64,000 nt of DNA from Paenibacillus timonensis (GCF_022427145.1 NZ_JAKSXN010000026.1:1-64000); one strand, 5' to 3'; counted from the stretch's first letter, positions 53,411 through 62,672 are shown. Translations and numbers: made by a program. The notes: generated by a model not told the origin, from the sequence alone.

Positions 53411-54919
53411 ATGAGACGGGGACTTCAAATCATTTTCATCGCCGCGATTTTATTTGCTTTCTATTATTTCGGATTTGGCGTCTTCGGTAAATTCGGGGGT
53501 ACGCTCGTTAGTATTTTCCAAACGCTGACCGTCATCACGATCGGCTTCGCCATTTTTATGGAGAACCGCAATCCGTCCAGCACGGTGGCCTGGATTATCG
53601 TGCTTGCCTTGCTGCCGGTCGTCGGGCTGTTGCTCTATTTTCTGCTGGGTCAAAACTATTTCAAACGGCGCAAATTCGATAAAAAAGCGGAGCAAGACCG
53701 CCTCAGCTACGAGCGGATCGACCGCAGCGGCCACCCGCTGCCCCGCGACTTGTCACAGTTCAGCCCCGGCCAGCAGCGCCTTCTGCATCTGTCGCAGAGG
53801 CTGGCCCGCACGCCTTATTCGATGGCGACCCGCACGCAGGTGTTAACCAACGGGGAAGAGACCTTCACCAACCTGCTGCGTGAGCTTAAGAAAGCCGAGC
53901 ACCATATCCATATGGAATACTACATATACCGCGCCGACGACATCGGGCGGGAAATCCAAAAGACGCTGATGGAGAAAGCGCGGGCCGGCGTGGAGGTCCG
54001 GTTTATGTTCGACGCCGTCGGCAGCATCGGCCTGCCCAAATCGTTCATCGCGGAGCTGCGGGAGGCCGGGGTTAAGGTCGGCATTTACGGGCAGATGCGT
54101 TTCCTGGCCCTGTCGAGCCGGGTGAATTACCGCAATCACCGCAAGATCGTCGTCATCGACGGCAATACTGGATTTATCGGCGGCCTTAACGTTGGCGACG
54201 AATATTTAAGCCGCAGCAAAACCTACGGCTTCTGGCGCGATACGCACATGCTCGTCAAAGGGGAGGCGGTCCGGTCGCTGCAGGTTATCTTTCTGCAAGA
54301 TTGGCAGTATGTGACCGGGGAGAAAATCATGGACCTCGCTTACCTGTCCCCCGAGCTGGAGCAGGGCTGCAGCGGCGCGGTGCAGATCGTGCCGAGCGGG
54401 CCGGACAACGAAAGCCGGACGCTCAAGAACATTTTCTTTGCGATGATCACGTCGGCAAAGAAATCGGTGTGGCTGGCTACGCCGTATTTCATCCCGGACG
54501 AGGATATCCTGACCGCGTTGCGCGTAGCCGGTTTATCGGGGATCGACGTGCGCATTCTGTTCCCGGCCAAACCGGACAAATGGCTGCCGTTTCTGGCGTC
54601 CCATTCCTATTTTCCGTCGTTGCTGGAGGTTGGGGTGAAAATATTCGAATACGAAAAGGGCTTTCTGCATTCCAAGCTGCTCATCGTGGACGGGGAAGTC
54701 GCCACGGTCGGCACGGCCAATATGGATATGCGCAGCTTCCATTTGAATTTCGAGGTGAACGCGCTTTTAGTACAAAGCGACAGCGTCGCTAAGGTCGTGA
54801 ACAATTTCGAACGGGACCTGCTGTCGGCGAAACTGATCGACAGGCATGTCTTCATGAATAAGAAAATCCCGGTACGCCTGGCGGAATCCGCGGCCCGGCT
54901 GTTATCCCCGTTGCTATAG
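53411..54919 (+). CDS. cls: Cardiolipin synthase (phospholipase D type)
   Basis: This 502-residue membrane enzyme has two N-terminal helices (about 5-25 and 37-60) and two HKD motifs: NHRKIVVIDG (near residue 242) and HSKLLIVDG (near 418). It joins two phosphatidylglycerols into cardiolipin and glycerol. AAGGAG precedes the ATG. The following idi-type gene may be co-transcribed; no clear terminator lies between. Confidence 0.93.
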   Translation: MRRGLQIIFIAAILFAFYYFGFGVFGKFGGTLVSIFQTLTVITIGFAIFMENRNPSSTVAWIIVLALLPVVGLLLYFLLGQNYFKRRKFDKKAEQDRLSYERIDRSGHPLPRDLSQFSPGQQRLLHLSQRLARTPYSMATRTQVLTNGEETFTNLLRELKKAEHHIHMEYYIYRADDIGREIQKTLMEKARAGVEVRFMFDAVGSIGLPKSFIAELREAGVKVGIYGQMRFLALSSRVNYRNHRKIVVIDGNTGFIGGLNVGDEYLSRSKTYGFWRDTHMLVKGEAVRSLQVIFLQDWQYVTGEKIMDLAYLSPELEQGCSGAVQIVPSGPDNESRTLKNIFFAMITSAKKSVWLATPYFIPDEDILTALRVAGLSGIDVRILFPAKPDKWLPFLASHSYFPSLLEVGVKIFEYEKGFLHSKLLIVDGEVATVGTANMDMRSFHLNFEVNALLVQSDSVAKVVNNFERDLLSAKLIDRHVFMNKKIPVRLAESAARLLSPLL

Positions 54920-54982
54920 GGGACGGGAGGGCCTGGCGGTAAGCCGCCCGGCGTATTTTCGCGGTACAAGGAGGGCTTCCGC

Positions 54983-56011
54983 ATGGAACCGACATCGGAA
55001 CGCAAAACCGAGCATATCCGGCTCTGTTTGGAGGAGCAAGTAAACGCGGAGGGCATCCGCAACGGGTTTGAAAAATACCGCTTCCGGCATAACGCGCTCC
55101 CGGAACTGGATTTCGCCGAAATCAGCCTGAAGACGGCGTTTCTCGGCGCTTCGCTGCGCACGCCGCTGTTGATCAGCTCGATGACCGGCGGCAGCCGGTT
55201 GGCCGGCGAGATCAACACGCGCCTGGCCGAAGCGGCGGAGCGGCGCGGCTGGTCCATGGGCGTCGGCTCGGTCCGGGCCGCTGTAGAGCGGGACGAGTTG
55301 GCGCCTACGTTTGCCGTGCGGCGGTTCGCGCCGTCCATTCCGATCATCGCCAACTTAGGCGCGGTGCAGCTCAATTACGGCTACGGGCCGGAGGATTGCA
55401 AGCGGGCGGTGGAGATCGCCGGAGCGGACATGATCGTGCTGCATCTGAACAGCCTGCAGGAGGTGTTCCAGCCGGAGGGAGATACGAACTTCGGCGGGCT
55501 GCTTCGGCGGATCGAGGAGGTCTGCCGTGAGCTGCCGATCCCGGTTGGCGTAAAGGAGGTCGGCTGGGGCATCGACGGCGCTACGGCGAGACGGCTGCGC
55601 GAAGCGGGCGTCGCTTTCATCGACGTCGCCGGCGCCGGCGGCACCTCGTGGAGCCAGGTCGAGAAGTTCCGCGGCAGCGACCCTGTTCGCCGCGCGGCGG
55701 CGGAAGCATTCGCGGATTGGGGCATCCCCACCGCCGAATGCATCCGCGAAGTGCGGGCGGCGGTGCCGGACGCCGCACTGATCGGCAGCGGGGGCCTGAA
55801 CACCGGCGTGGACGCCGCCAAAGCGCTGGCGCTTGGCGCGGACTTGGCCGGGTTCGGCCGGGCGTTGCTCGAACCGGCGGTGCATTCGGAGGAGCGGCTG
55901 GACGCGCTCTTGGAGCGCGTCGAGCTGGAGCTCCGCACCGCCATGTTTGGGGTTGGCGCCGGCAGCATACCGGCGCTGCGCAATACGCCGCGGCTCGTTC
56001 GCCGCGAGTAG
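54983..56011 (+). CDS. fni: Isopentenyl-diphosphate delta-isomerase, type 2
   Basis: This 342-residue FMN-dependent TIM barrel has RKTEHIRLCL at the start, ISSMTGGS, ANLGAVQLNYG, HLNSLQEVFQPEGDTNF with the catalytic glutamine, and a phosphate loop GSGGLNTG. It interconverts IPP and DMAPP for isoprenoid lipid and quinone synthesis. AAGGAGG precedes the ATG. Confidence 0.93.
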   Translation: MEPTSERKTEHIRLCLEEQVNAEGIRNGFEKYRFRHNALPELDFAEISLKTAFLGASLRTPLLISSMTGGSRLAGEINTRLAEAAERRGWSMGVGSVRAAVERDELAPTFAVRRFAPSIPIIANLGAVQLNYGYGPEDCKRAVEIAGADMIVLHLNSLQEVFQPEGDTNFGGLLRRIEEVCRELPIPVGVKEVGWGIDGATARRLREAGVAFIDVAGAGGTSWSQVEKFRGSDPVRRAAAEAFADWGIPTAECIREVRAAVPDAALIGSGGLNTGVDAAKALALGADLAGFGRALLEPAVHSEERLDALLERVELELRTAMFGVGAGSIPALRNTPRLVRRE

Positions 56012-56058
56012 CAGCGTAGCGTCGGTTCAGCCGACCGCGGCAAGGCAGAGGCGGAACG

Positions 56059-56270
56059 GTGCGGGTGGCGTGTACGGTGCAGGTAGGGTACAGGTGCAGT
56101 GCGGGTACAGGAGCAGGTAGTGTACGAGTGCAGTGTGGGTGCGTGTACGGTGCAGATAGGGTGGGAGTGCAGTGTGGGTACAGGTGCAGGTGCAGGTGCA
56201 GGTGCAGGTGCAGGTGCTGGGAACGAGGCTAGTGCAGGTACAGTGCGGGTGCGATGCGGGGTACACGGCA
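56059..56270. repeat. Degenerate GTGCAGG/GTACAGG array beside copy 3
   Basis: About 35 imperfect hexamer-like units (GGTGCA, GGTACA, AGTGCA, GGTGTA) fill this stretch. They include a clean run of six GGTGCA units at about 56179-56216. The composition is G/T-rich on the plus strand. Frames through it give only Gly/Ala or Cys/Thr repeats and are not genes. Confidence 0.8.
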
Positions 56271-56292
56271 TCGAGTTGTCGCGGCCGGCTCC

Positions 56293-56472
56293 TTTGCACG
56301 ATTATCCCTTTGATTCAGGTCTGGTAAAGGAAGCTTGCGGCTCAGTATCCTATCCTTACTCTCCACTGTTTGTGAGCTGATCCCCGGCACCTGATCGAAA
56401 GGGATAACGGTGCAATGTACTGATCGAAAGGGATAATGGTGCAAAGCTGATCCAAAGGGATAATGGCCAAAG
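56293..56472. repeat. Inverted-repeat element, copy 3, with three right arms in tandem
   Basis: The left arm begins TTTGCACGATTATCCCTTTG (56293) and runs to TCAGGT (56320). The right side holds three successive units: CTGATCGAAAGGGATAACGG to 56415, CTGATCGAAAGGGATAATGG to 56445 and CTGATCCAAAGGGATAATGG to 56472. Each is about 28 bases long. The 673-base gap before the ECF gene contains the array, this element and the ECF promoter and leader. Confidence 0.85.
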
Positions 56473-56524
56473 CGGTGGGTCCACGAATGAATGCATGAAT
56501 TCCAACTAATCTAGTAAGAATTTG

Positions 56525-56553
56525 TTGCAATCGAACGAAATCCCTATTATATT
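56525..56553 (+). promoter_or_regulatory. Promoter of the ECF transporter operon and its leader
   Basis: TTGCAA (56525-56530), 17 bases and TATATT (56548-56553). It leaves a leader of about 125 bases with several possible hairpins (GTCC-GCAT-GGAC; CCCGC-GAT-GCGGCGGG followed by TTTT). I could not match the leader to a riboswitch I know, including TPP and FMN. Confidence 0.5.
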
Positions 56554-56684
56554 GAAGGGGAACACCGGTCCGCATGGACGGCAGCCTGGATAGATTCGAT
56601 AAGGAAACGGCGGCCGGTCATTACATAATTCGGCGGCGGATCCCGCGATGCGGCGGGTTTTGGCGTGCGGAGGGGGAGTTGGAA

Positions 56685-57245
56685 ATGAAACCTTCATTGT
56701 GGAAGTGGAACACGAGAACGGTGGTGACCATCGGGATCGGGGCCGCCCTGTACGGAGCGACCAGCTGGATCGGCATCCCGATCGCGCCGGATACGCAACT
56801 GCGTCCGGCCATCGCCTTGCTGGCGATTTTCGGTGCGTTGTTCGGACCGGTCGTTGGTTTTATCGCCGGATTTATCGGACACGTGATCAACGATCTGATT
56901 ACGAGCGGAACCGTATGGTGGGGCTGGGCACTTGGCTCGGGCATCACAGCGGCTTTTATGGGACTGATCTATTTGGCCAAGGATTTCAACGCCAAAGAAG
57001 GGCAGATGAAGAAAAACCACGTGGCTTGGTTCGTCGTGTACGGCATCGTGGGGATCTTCGTGTCGCTGGCTTTTTCCGGGTACTTCGACATCCTCGTGAT
57101 GGGCGAACCCAACGACAAAATCGCGGTTCAGGTCATTTCCGCGGGGCTGGCGAACCTGGCCGTGTTTCTCATTCTGGGGCTTCCTGCGGTGCTGGCCTAC
57201 GTGAAACGTAACCGCAACAACTCGAATTTAAGCGTGGACAGATAG
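56685..57245 (+). CDS. ECF transporter S component (UPF0397-like)
   Basis: This 186-residue membrane protein has five or six helices and the UPF0397 pattern (TIGIGAALYGATSWIGIPI, FGPVVGFIAGFIGHVINDLI, WWGWALGSGI). It is the substrate-binding unit of an energy-coupling-factor importer, followed by a fused ATPase and a T component. The substrate is probably a vitamin or precursor. AGGGGGAG supports the ATG at 56685. Confidence 0.82.
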   Translation: MKPSLWKWNTRTVVTIGIGAALYGATSWIGIPIAPDTQLRPAIALLAIFGALFGPVVGFIAGFIGHVINDLITSGTVWWGWALGSGITAAFMGLIYLAKDFNAKEGQMKKNHVAWFVVYGIVGIFVSLAFSGYFDILVMGEPNDKIAVQVISAGLANLAVFLILGLPAVLAYVKRNRNNSNLSVDR

Positions 57246-57260
57246 GAGCTAACTGAAAAA

Positions 57261-59024
57261 ATGCAGGCAGTTATCACTTTCCGACAGTTCAGTTTCCGCT
57301 ATAAAAACCAAAGCGAACCTACGCTAAAGAACATCCATTTGGAGATAACACGCGGGGAGAAAATATGGATCGCCGGCCCCAGCGGGTCCGGCAAATCGAC
57401 ATTAGCCCATTGTATCAATGGGCTAATTCCCTTTTCGTACGGCGGCGAAATGTCCGGGCAACTGCTGTTGGACGGCCAAGATGCCTCGGCGATGACGATC
57501 TTTGAGCGCAGCCGCCGGGTTGGGACGATCCTGCAAAACCCGGACGCCCAGTTCGTCGGCCAGACGGTTGGCGAGGATGTGGCGTTCCAACTTGAAAACG
57601 AGGCCGCTCCGCAAGACGAGATGAAAGCGGCCGTCTCATCGGCGCTGGATCTGGTCGGGATGCGGGCTTACGAAGCGCAGGGGCCGCACGAGCTGTCGGG
57701 CGGGCAAAAGCAGCACGTATCGCTGGCCGGCGTATTGTCGACGCAAGCGGATATTCTGCTGTTCGACGAGCCGCTTGCCAATTTGGACCCTGCGAGCGGC
57801 GCCAAAGCGATGCGGCTGATTGACGAGATCCACCGAAGCCAAGGGAAAACGGTGATCCTGATCGAGCATCGGGTCGAAGACGTTCTGCTGGAGCATATTG
57901 ACCGCGTCGTCGTGATGAACGAGGGGGAAATCGCGGCGATCGGCACGCCGGACGAGCTGCTGGCGGCGGGCATCCTCCCCCGGTACGGCTTGCGCCAGCC
58001 GCTGTACCTGGAGGCGCTGAGCCATGCGGGGCTGCCGCTGTCCGCCTTTGCCGGCTTGACCGGCCCGGAGACGCTGCACCTCCGGGAGCCAGCCTCGGAG
58101 GCAGCCGACGAGGAATCGCCCGCCTGCGCAGGGCTGAGCGAACCGGAGCTGCGGGAGCGGCTGGAGGCCTGGGCGGCGTCCGTTCCACTGGCCGCACGGG
58201 GCGGCCTCGGCGAGCCGCTGCTTGAGCTGCGAGGCGTGTCCTTCGCCTACGAGCCGGGCAGGAACGCGGTAGCGGACGTCTCGCTGACCGTCCGCTCGGG
58301 CGAAACCGTTGCCCTGCTCGGCAGTAATGGGGCCGGCAAATCAACGTTATCGGGGTTGATTACCGGCTTGCTGAAGCCGAGCACGGGCGAGATTCGCCTG
58401 CGCGGCGAGGGGATCGACGGCTGGTCGATCCGCCGGCGCGGCGAAGAGATCGGTTACGTGATGCAGCATCCCCATCATATGCTGACTCAGCATATGGTGC
58501 GGGACGAGATTCGCATCGGCCTGATCGCCCGCGGTGTGCCTGAACCCGAGCGAGAGCAGCGAACGGAGGAAGTACTGCAGATTTGCGGCCTGTATCCGTA
58601 CCGCAACTGGCCGGTCTCCGCGTTGAGCTTCGGACAGAAGAAACGGCTGAGCATCGCGGCTATTCTGGCGCTGCAGCCGAAGTTGATGATATTGGATGAG
58701 CCTACGGCGGGACAGGATTATCGGCATTATACCGAATTTATGGAATTCATCGGCTGGCTCGCCGCTAGGGGGATGGCGTTCCTTTTCATTACGCATGACA
58801 TGCATTTGGCGCTCGAATATGCGGACCGGGCGGCAGTCATGTCGGAGGGCCGGATCATCGCCGAGGATGAGGTGGCCCGGATTCTAGCCGATGGGGGAAT
58901 TACCGCCCGGGCCAACCTGCGGGAGACGAGCCTGGCGCGTTTCGCCGAGGCCTTGGGAATGGCCTCGCCTTCGCGGTTCGTCGAAGCCTTTATCGCCGCG
59001 GAAAAGAAGGTGAAACGAGCATGA
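57261..59024 (+). CDS. ECF transporter ATPase, two fused ATPase domains
   Basis: This 587-residue protein has two complete ABC domains. The first has GPSGSGKST, LSGGQKQHVSLA and DEPLANLD; the second has GSNGAGKST, LSFGQKKRLSIA and DEPTAGQD. They are joined by an Ala/Glu-rich linker (about 270-315). It corresponds to the paired EcfA/EcfA' subunits in one chain, as in YkoD. The second signature has LSFGQ instead of LSGGQ. It overlaps the T-component gene by four bases. Confidence 0.9.
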   Translation: MQAVITFRQFSFRYKNQSEPTLKNIHLEITRGEKIWIAGPSGSGKSTLAHCINGLIPFSYGGEMSGQLLLDGQDASAMTIFERSRRVGTILQNPDAQFVGQTVGEDVAFQLENEAAPQDEMKAAVSSALDLVGMRAYEAQGPHELSGGQKQHVSLAGVLSTQADILLFDEPLANLDPASGAKAMRLIDEIHRSQGKTVILIEHRVEDVLLEHIDRVVVMNEGEIAAIGTPDELLAAGILPRYGLRQPLYLEALSHAGLPLSAFAGLTGPETLHLREPASEAADEESPACAGLSEPELRERLEAWAASVPLAARGGLGEPLLELRGVSFAYEPGRNAVADVSLTVRSGETVALLGSNGAGKSTLSGLITGLLKPSTGEIRLRGEGIDGWSIRRRGEEIGYVMQHPHHMLTQHMVRDEIRIGLIARGVPEPEREQRTEEVLQICGLYPYRNWPVSALSFGQKKRLSIAAILALQPKLMILDEPTAGQDYRHYTEFMEFIGWLAARGMAFLFITHDMHLALEYADRAAVMSEGRIIAEDEVARILADGGITARANLRETSLARFAEALGMASPSRFVEAFIAAEKKVKRA

Positions 59025-59851
59025 GCCGAGCGAGTGGATTATACGCTGCCGGGGACTCTTATTTTCACCGCATGGACGGTGCGGTCAAGCTGATCCTGCT
59101 GCTGACCTGGACGGTCGTCACCTTCCTGTTCATGGATTTGCGCGTGTTCGCCATCATGTTGGCCGGCGGGGTCACGATGCTGCTGCTGGCCCGGGTGCCT
59201 TTCCGGAAAATGGCGCTGCTATTCTGGGCGCTAATGGTCTTTACCGTCATCAACAGCGTCTTCATTCTCCTGATCACGCCCCGCTTCGGGACGACTTTGA
59301 CCGGTAGAGATACGCCGCTCATTCCGCTCGGATACGATACCGTGAATGCGGAAACGTTGTTTTACGTACTGACGCTGTCGTTTAAATATTTGACGTTGCT
59401 GCCGATTACGCTGCTGTTCATCTTCACGACGCATCCCAGCCGCTTCGCAGCGAGCTTGAACAAGCTGGGCATACCGTACAAGCTTGCTTATGCCGTCAGC
59501 ATCGCCTTTCGCTACATTCCGGATCTGACGAAGGAATTCCGTACGATTCTGAACGCGCTCCAAATGCGCGGATTGGGGATCTCCCGCGGTGACGGCACGT
59601 TGCTTCAACGGGCGCGGAACCTGACGCAGGCGGTCGTTCCGCTGCTGCAGTCCTCGCTGCTGCATATCGAATCGGTCTCCGATGCCATGGATCTGCGCGG
59701 GTTCGGGACGAAACCGCGGCGGACCTGGTACATGGGCACCGTCATGACGGGAAGCGACAAGTTGATCGCGCTGCTGTGCGTCGTTCTGCTGGCAGCCGGC
59801 GTCGTTCTGAAACGCAGTTGGTTTCAGGGGTTTTGGTATCCGTTTGGATAA
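59021..59851 (+). CDS. ECF transporter T component (CbiQ/EcfT-like)
   Basis: This 276-residue membrane protein has about five helices and the coupling motifs of T components (ALQMRGLGISRGDG and SVSDAMDLRGFGTKPRRT). These contact the ATPases and the S component. The ATG lies within the ATPase stop, so translation is coupled. Confidence 0.9.
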   Translation: MSRASGLYAAGDSYFHRMDGAVKLILLLTWTVVTFLFMDLRVFAIMLAGGVTMLLLARVPFRKMALLFWALMVFTVINSVFILLITPRFGTTLTGRDTPLIPLGYDTVNAETLFYVLTLSFKYLTLLPITLLFIFTTHPSRFAASLNKLGIPYKLAYAVSIAFRYIPDLTKEFRTILNALQMRGLGISRGDGTLLQRARNLTQAVVPLLQSSLLHIESVSDAMDLRGFGTKPRRTWYMGTVMTGSDKLIALLCVVLLAAGVVLKRSWFQGFWYPFG

Positions 59852-59903
59852 ATCGGAGTTCATTCAATAAGGTCCGTTAAGGATCGGCTAGGAGAGGATA
59901 CAT

Positions 59904-60386
59904 ATGGTGCAATTGGTTCCCATGACGAAGGAGGAATATCAGGCGTTCCGCAGCCGCTCGGTCCGCGAATATGCGGAGGAGAAAGTCGCTGCCGGCGCCT
60001 GGAAGGCAGAAGATGCGCAGGCGCTTTCTGAGGCAGCGTTCCGACGGTTTCTCCCGGACGATCTGGAGACGGCGGGAGCCCATCTATTTAGCGTGAAGGA
60101 GAAGGAACGGCTTACCTCTGTCGGACATCTCTGGTTTAATGTGATGGAGCAGGAGAAAGGTCCGGTTGCGTTCATCCTCGACATTCTGATCTATGACGAA
60201 TTCCAGGGCAAAGGTTACGGCCAAGCGACGATGACCGCGCTGGAGGAGAACGTGCGCGAATTGGGGCTGAATACGATCGGCCTCCATGTATTCGGACATA
60301 ACCAGCGGGCGTACCGGCTCTATCAAAAGATGGGTTATACGGCCACGGACATTCAGATGAGCAAAACCTTGGAGGATCGCGGCTGA
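59904..60386 (+). CDS. GNAT family acetyltransferase
   Basis: This 160-residue GNAT fold has the CoA site DEFQGKGYGQATMTALEENV (about 95-114) and NQRAYRLYQKMGYTATDIQMSK. The substrate is unknown. AGGAGAGG precedes the ATG. Confidence 0.88.
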   Translation: MVQLVPMTKEEYQAFRSRSVREYAEEKVAAGAWKAEDAQALSEAAFRRFLPDDLETAGAHLFSVKEKERLTSVGHLWFNVMEQEKGPVAFILDILIYDEFQGKGYGQATMTALEENVRELGLNTIGLHVFGHNQRAYRLYQKMGYTATDIQMSKTLEDRG

Positions 60387-60496
60387 AACGCGGGGCCGGC
60401 GCGGGGGGAGATCGTAATCCTTGAAATATTCCCGGCGTATCGTTACTATGGTTGAAGGAAGCTGAGCAATTACAAGAATGAGGAGTTGTCAATGAT

Positions 60497-61597
60497 ATGG
60501 CTTTGAAAGCAGGCATTGTGGGTTTGCCGAACGTGGGGAAATCCACACTGTTTAACGCGATAACCCAGGCGGGGGCCGAATCCGCCAACTATCCGTTTTG
60601 CACGATCGACCCGAACGTCGGCGTGGTCGAGGTCCCGGACGAGCGGCTCGACAAGCTGACCGAGCTGGTGGTTCCGAACCGCACGGTTCCGACGGCGTTC
60701 GAATTTGTCGATATCGCCGGTTTGGTGCGCGGTGCAAGCAAAGGCGAGGGACTAGGCAACAAGTTCCTGGCGCATATCCGCGAAGTGGATGCGATCGTCC
60801 ATGTGGTCCGCTGCTTTGAGGACGAGAACATTACCCACGTGGATGGCAAAATCAACCCGATCAGCGACATTCAAACGATTAACCTGGAGCTGATCTTGGC
60901 TGACGTGGAAAGCGTAGAGAAACGAATCGAACGCTCCAAGAAAAACATGAAGGGCGGCAACAAGCAATACGCGCAGGAAGTCGAGGTCCTGGAACGGATC
61001 AAAGAGGCGCTCTATAACGATCAGCCAGCGCGCAGCGTCGAGCTGACCGATGAGGAGAAGCTGATCGTGCGCGATTTGCACTTGTTGACCTTAAAGCCGG
61101 TGCTGTATGCCGCCAACGTCAGCGAGGACGGCGTGACCGAAGCCGACAGCAATCCTTTCGTGCAGCAGGTCAAAGAATTCGCCGCGGCTGAAGGAGCCGA
61201 AGTCGTGCCGATCAGCGCCAAGGTGGAGGCGGAGATCGCGGAGCTGGAAGGCGAGGACAAGGCGATGTTCCTGGAGGAGCTCGGCTTGAGCGCTTCCGGT
61301 TTGGACCGCCTGATCCAGGCTGCTTACCGCCTGCTTGGCCTGTATACGTACTTCACGGCCGGCGTGCAGGAGGTCCGCGCTTGGACGATCCGCAAAGGCA
61401 CGAAAGCGCCGCAAGCGGCAGGCGTGATCCACTCCGACTTCGAGCGCGGATTTATCCGTGCAGAGGTGGTCTCTTACAATGACCTCGTCGCGGCAGGTTC
61501 GATGAACTCGGCGCGCGAACGCGGCCAGCTGCGGCTGGAAGGCAAAGACTACGTCGTCCAGGACGGCGATGTCATGCATTTCCGCTTTAACGTCTAA
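60497..61597 (+). CDS. ychF: Redox-regulated ATPase YchF (OLA1 family)
   Basis: This 366-residue Obg-family P-loop ATPase has Walker [10 protein letters not shown] (8-16), [20 protein letters not shown], the altered G4 motif NVSE that favours ATP over GTP, a coiled coil and a C-terminal TGS domain. It binds the ribosome and is linked to stress responses. GAGGAG precedes the ATG. Confidence 0.95.
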   Translation: MALKAGIVGLPNVGKSTLFNAITQAGAESANYPFCTIDPNVGVVEVPDERLDKLTELVVPNRTVPTAFEFVDIAGLVRGASKGEGLGNKFLAHIREVDAIVHVVRCFEDENITHVDGKINPISDIQTINLELILADVESVEKRIERSKKNMKGGNKQYAQEVEVLERIKEALYNDQPARSVELTDEEKLIVRDLHLLTLKPVLYAANVSEDGVTEADSNPFVQQVKEFAAAEGAEVVPISAKVEAEIAELEGEDKAMFLEELGLSASGLDRLIQAAYRLLGLYTYFTAGVQEVRAWTIRKGTKAPQAAGVIHSDFERGFIRAEVVSYNDLVAAGSMNSARERGQLRLEGKDYVVQDGDVMHFRFNV

Positions 61598-61626
61598 TTC
61601 GACTCTTGTAACAACGGAGGAGGATG

Positions 61627-61676
61627 ACTGCCCCAGAGATCGCAGACCCCATGCGATCCTTGGGGCAGTTTTTTTG
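61627..61676 (+). terminator. Terminator after ychF
   Basis: ACTGCCCCA/TGGGGCAGT with an inner ATCGCA/TGCGAT stem, followed by seven Ts. Confidence 0.9.
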
Positions 61677-61774
61677 ATTAATTTGCATTTTTTCATAATT
61701 TATAGAAGATGAATAATTTGGGGATGACCGGCATACCCTCATTTAGAAAGATGAACGTTCAGGAAAAATTTGCA

Positions 61775-61803
61775 TTGTTTTCATAGAATCGAGTTTGTAT
61801 ACT
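61775..61803 (+). promoter_or_regulatory. Promoter of the TM2 gene pair
   Basis: TTGTTT (61775-61780), 17 bases and TATACT (61798-61803). It overlaps ATTTGCATTGTTTTCATA (61768-61785), which is nearly repeated at 61681-61697. Confidence 0.55.
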
Positions 61804-61826
61804 TAACTCAAGTTTGATTATTTGTA

Positions 61827-62177
61827 ATGAGTATGGATTACGCCTTGCACCGCAAGTCCCAGTTGGATACCCGAGAACTGTTGCTGCTGGAATCCGAGGT
61901 GAAGAGCCAGGGGAAAAACATGTTTGTTGCTTACATTCTATGGTATTTCCTTGGTGTCGTCGGGGGACATCGTTTTTACATGGGGAAAATCGGAACGGCC
62001 GTTACCCAGTTGATCTTGTCGCTGACGGTCGTCGGGCTGATCGTCACCGGGATCTGGTGGATCGTGGACGCTTTCCTGGTGCACACCTGGGTAAAACAGC
62101 ATAACGCTGAGGTAGAGAACCGGGTCATCGACCGGATCTTCTATGATCGCGGCAGATCTCCGGAGTATCCAATCTAG
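61827..62177 (+). CDS. TM2 domain protein 1
   Basis: This 116-residue protein has two helices forming a TM2 domain (about 33-85), with the characteristic turn FLGVVGGHRFYMGKIG between them. The function of bacterial TM2 proteins is not established. There is no Shine-Dalgarno sequence before ATG 61827, and the expected leader is only about 17 bases. It is followed two bases later by a paralogue. Confidence 0.82.
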   Translation: MSMDYALHRKSQLDTRELLLLESEVKSQGKNMFVAYILWYFLGVVGGHRFYMGKIGTAVTQLILSLTVVGLIVTGIWWIVDAFLVHTWVKQHNAEVENRVIDRIFYDRGRSPEYPI

Positions 62178-62179
62178 TT

Positions 62180-62647
62180 ATGCCGACCAAAAGCGATCTG
62201 ACCACGAGTGAATTGATGCTCCTGAACTCGGAAATGAATAAGCGCGAAAAGTCGCTGGGCCTGGCGTACATGATGCTGTTGGCCGGTCATTTAGGCGTGC
62301 ATCGTTTCTACTTGAAGCGAATTGCCAGCGGAGTCATCCAGCTATGTTTATTCATCCTGGCAATCGGGCTTTACTTTGGGTTTGCCATTGCGGCGGGGAT
62401 CGAAAGCGTGGATTCCCCCGATACGGCGTATTCGCTGTTGCTGCTCATTCCGGTCATCCTGTTCGGATTGGCGTTGACCGTTTGGGTCATTGTCGATGCT
62501 TGCTTGCTGCCGGGCATGGTCCGAGACTGGAACTCGAAGCTGGAGCAGTCGCTGATCGAGCAAATTGTTGCCCTTCGCCCGCCTGCGGGATTCACGAATC
62601 CCGAGGCAAACGGAATGGCGAATGGCGGCCATCCGCTTGATGTTTAG
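62180..62647 (+). CDS. TM2 domain protein 2
   Basis: This 155-residue paralogue of the preceding protein has the TM2 turn LAGHLGVHRFYLKRI, a longer second hairpin and a polar tail. Both proteins share an N-terminal ELLLLxSEM/V-type amphipathic helix. The two genes probably arose by tandem duplication and form one operon ending at a strong terminator. Confidence 0.8.
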   Translation: MPTKSDLTTSELMLLNSEMNKREKSLGLAYMMLLAGHLGVHRFYLKRIASGVIQLCLFILAIGLYFGFAIAAGIESVDSPDTAYSLLLLIPVILFGLALTVWVIVDACLLPGMVRDWNSKLEQSLIEQIVALRPPAGFTNPEANGMANGGHPLDV

Positions 62648-62672
62648 ATAGCGGTTGTTCATGAACCTGAAG

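Noticed and set aside
56059-56270. Possible CRISPR array
   Set aside because: The units are six-base and degenerate with no spacer structure, and no cas genes are in the window.
56099-56380. Open frame with a Gly-Ala run through the GTGCAGG array
   Set aside because: The peptide is just a translation of the simple repeat and then of the inverted-repeat arm. No ribosome site is present.
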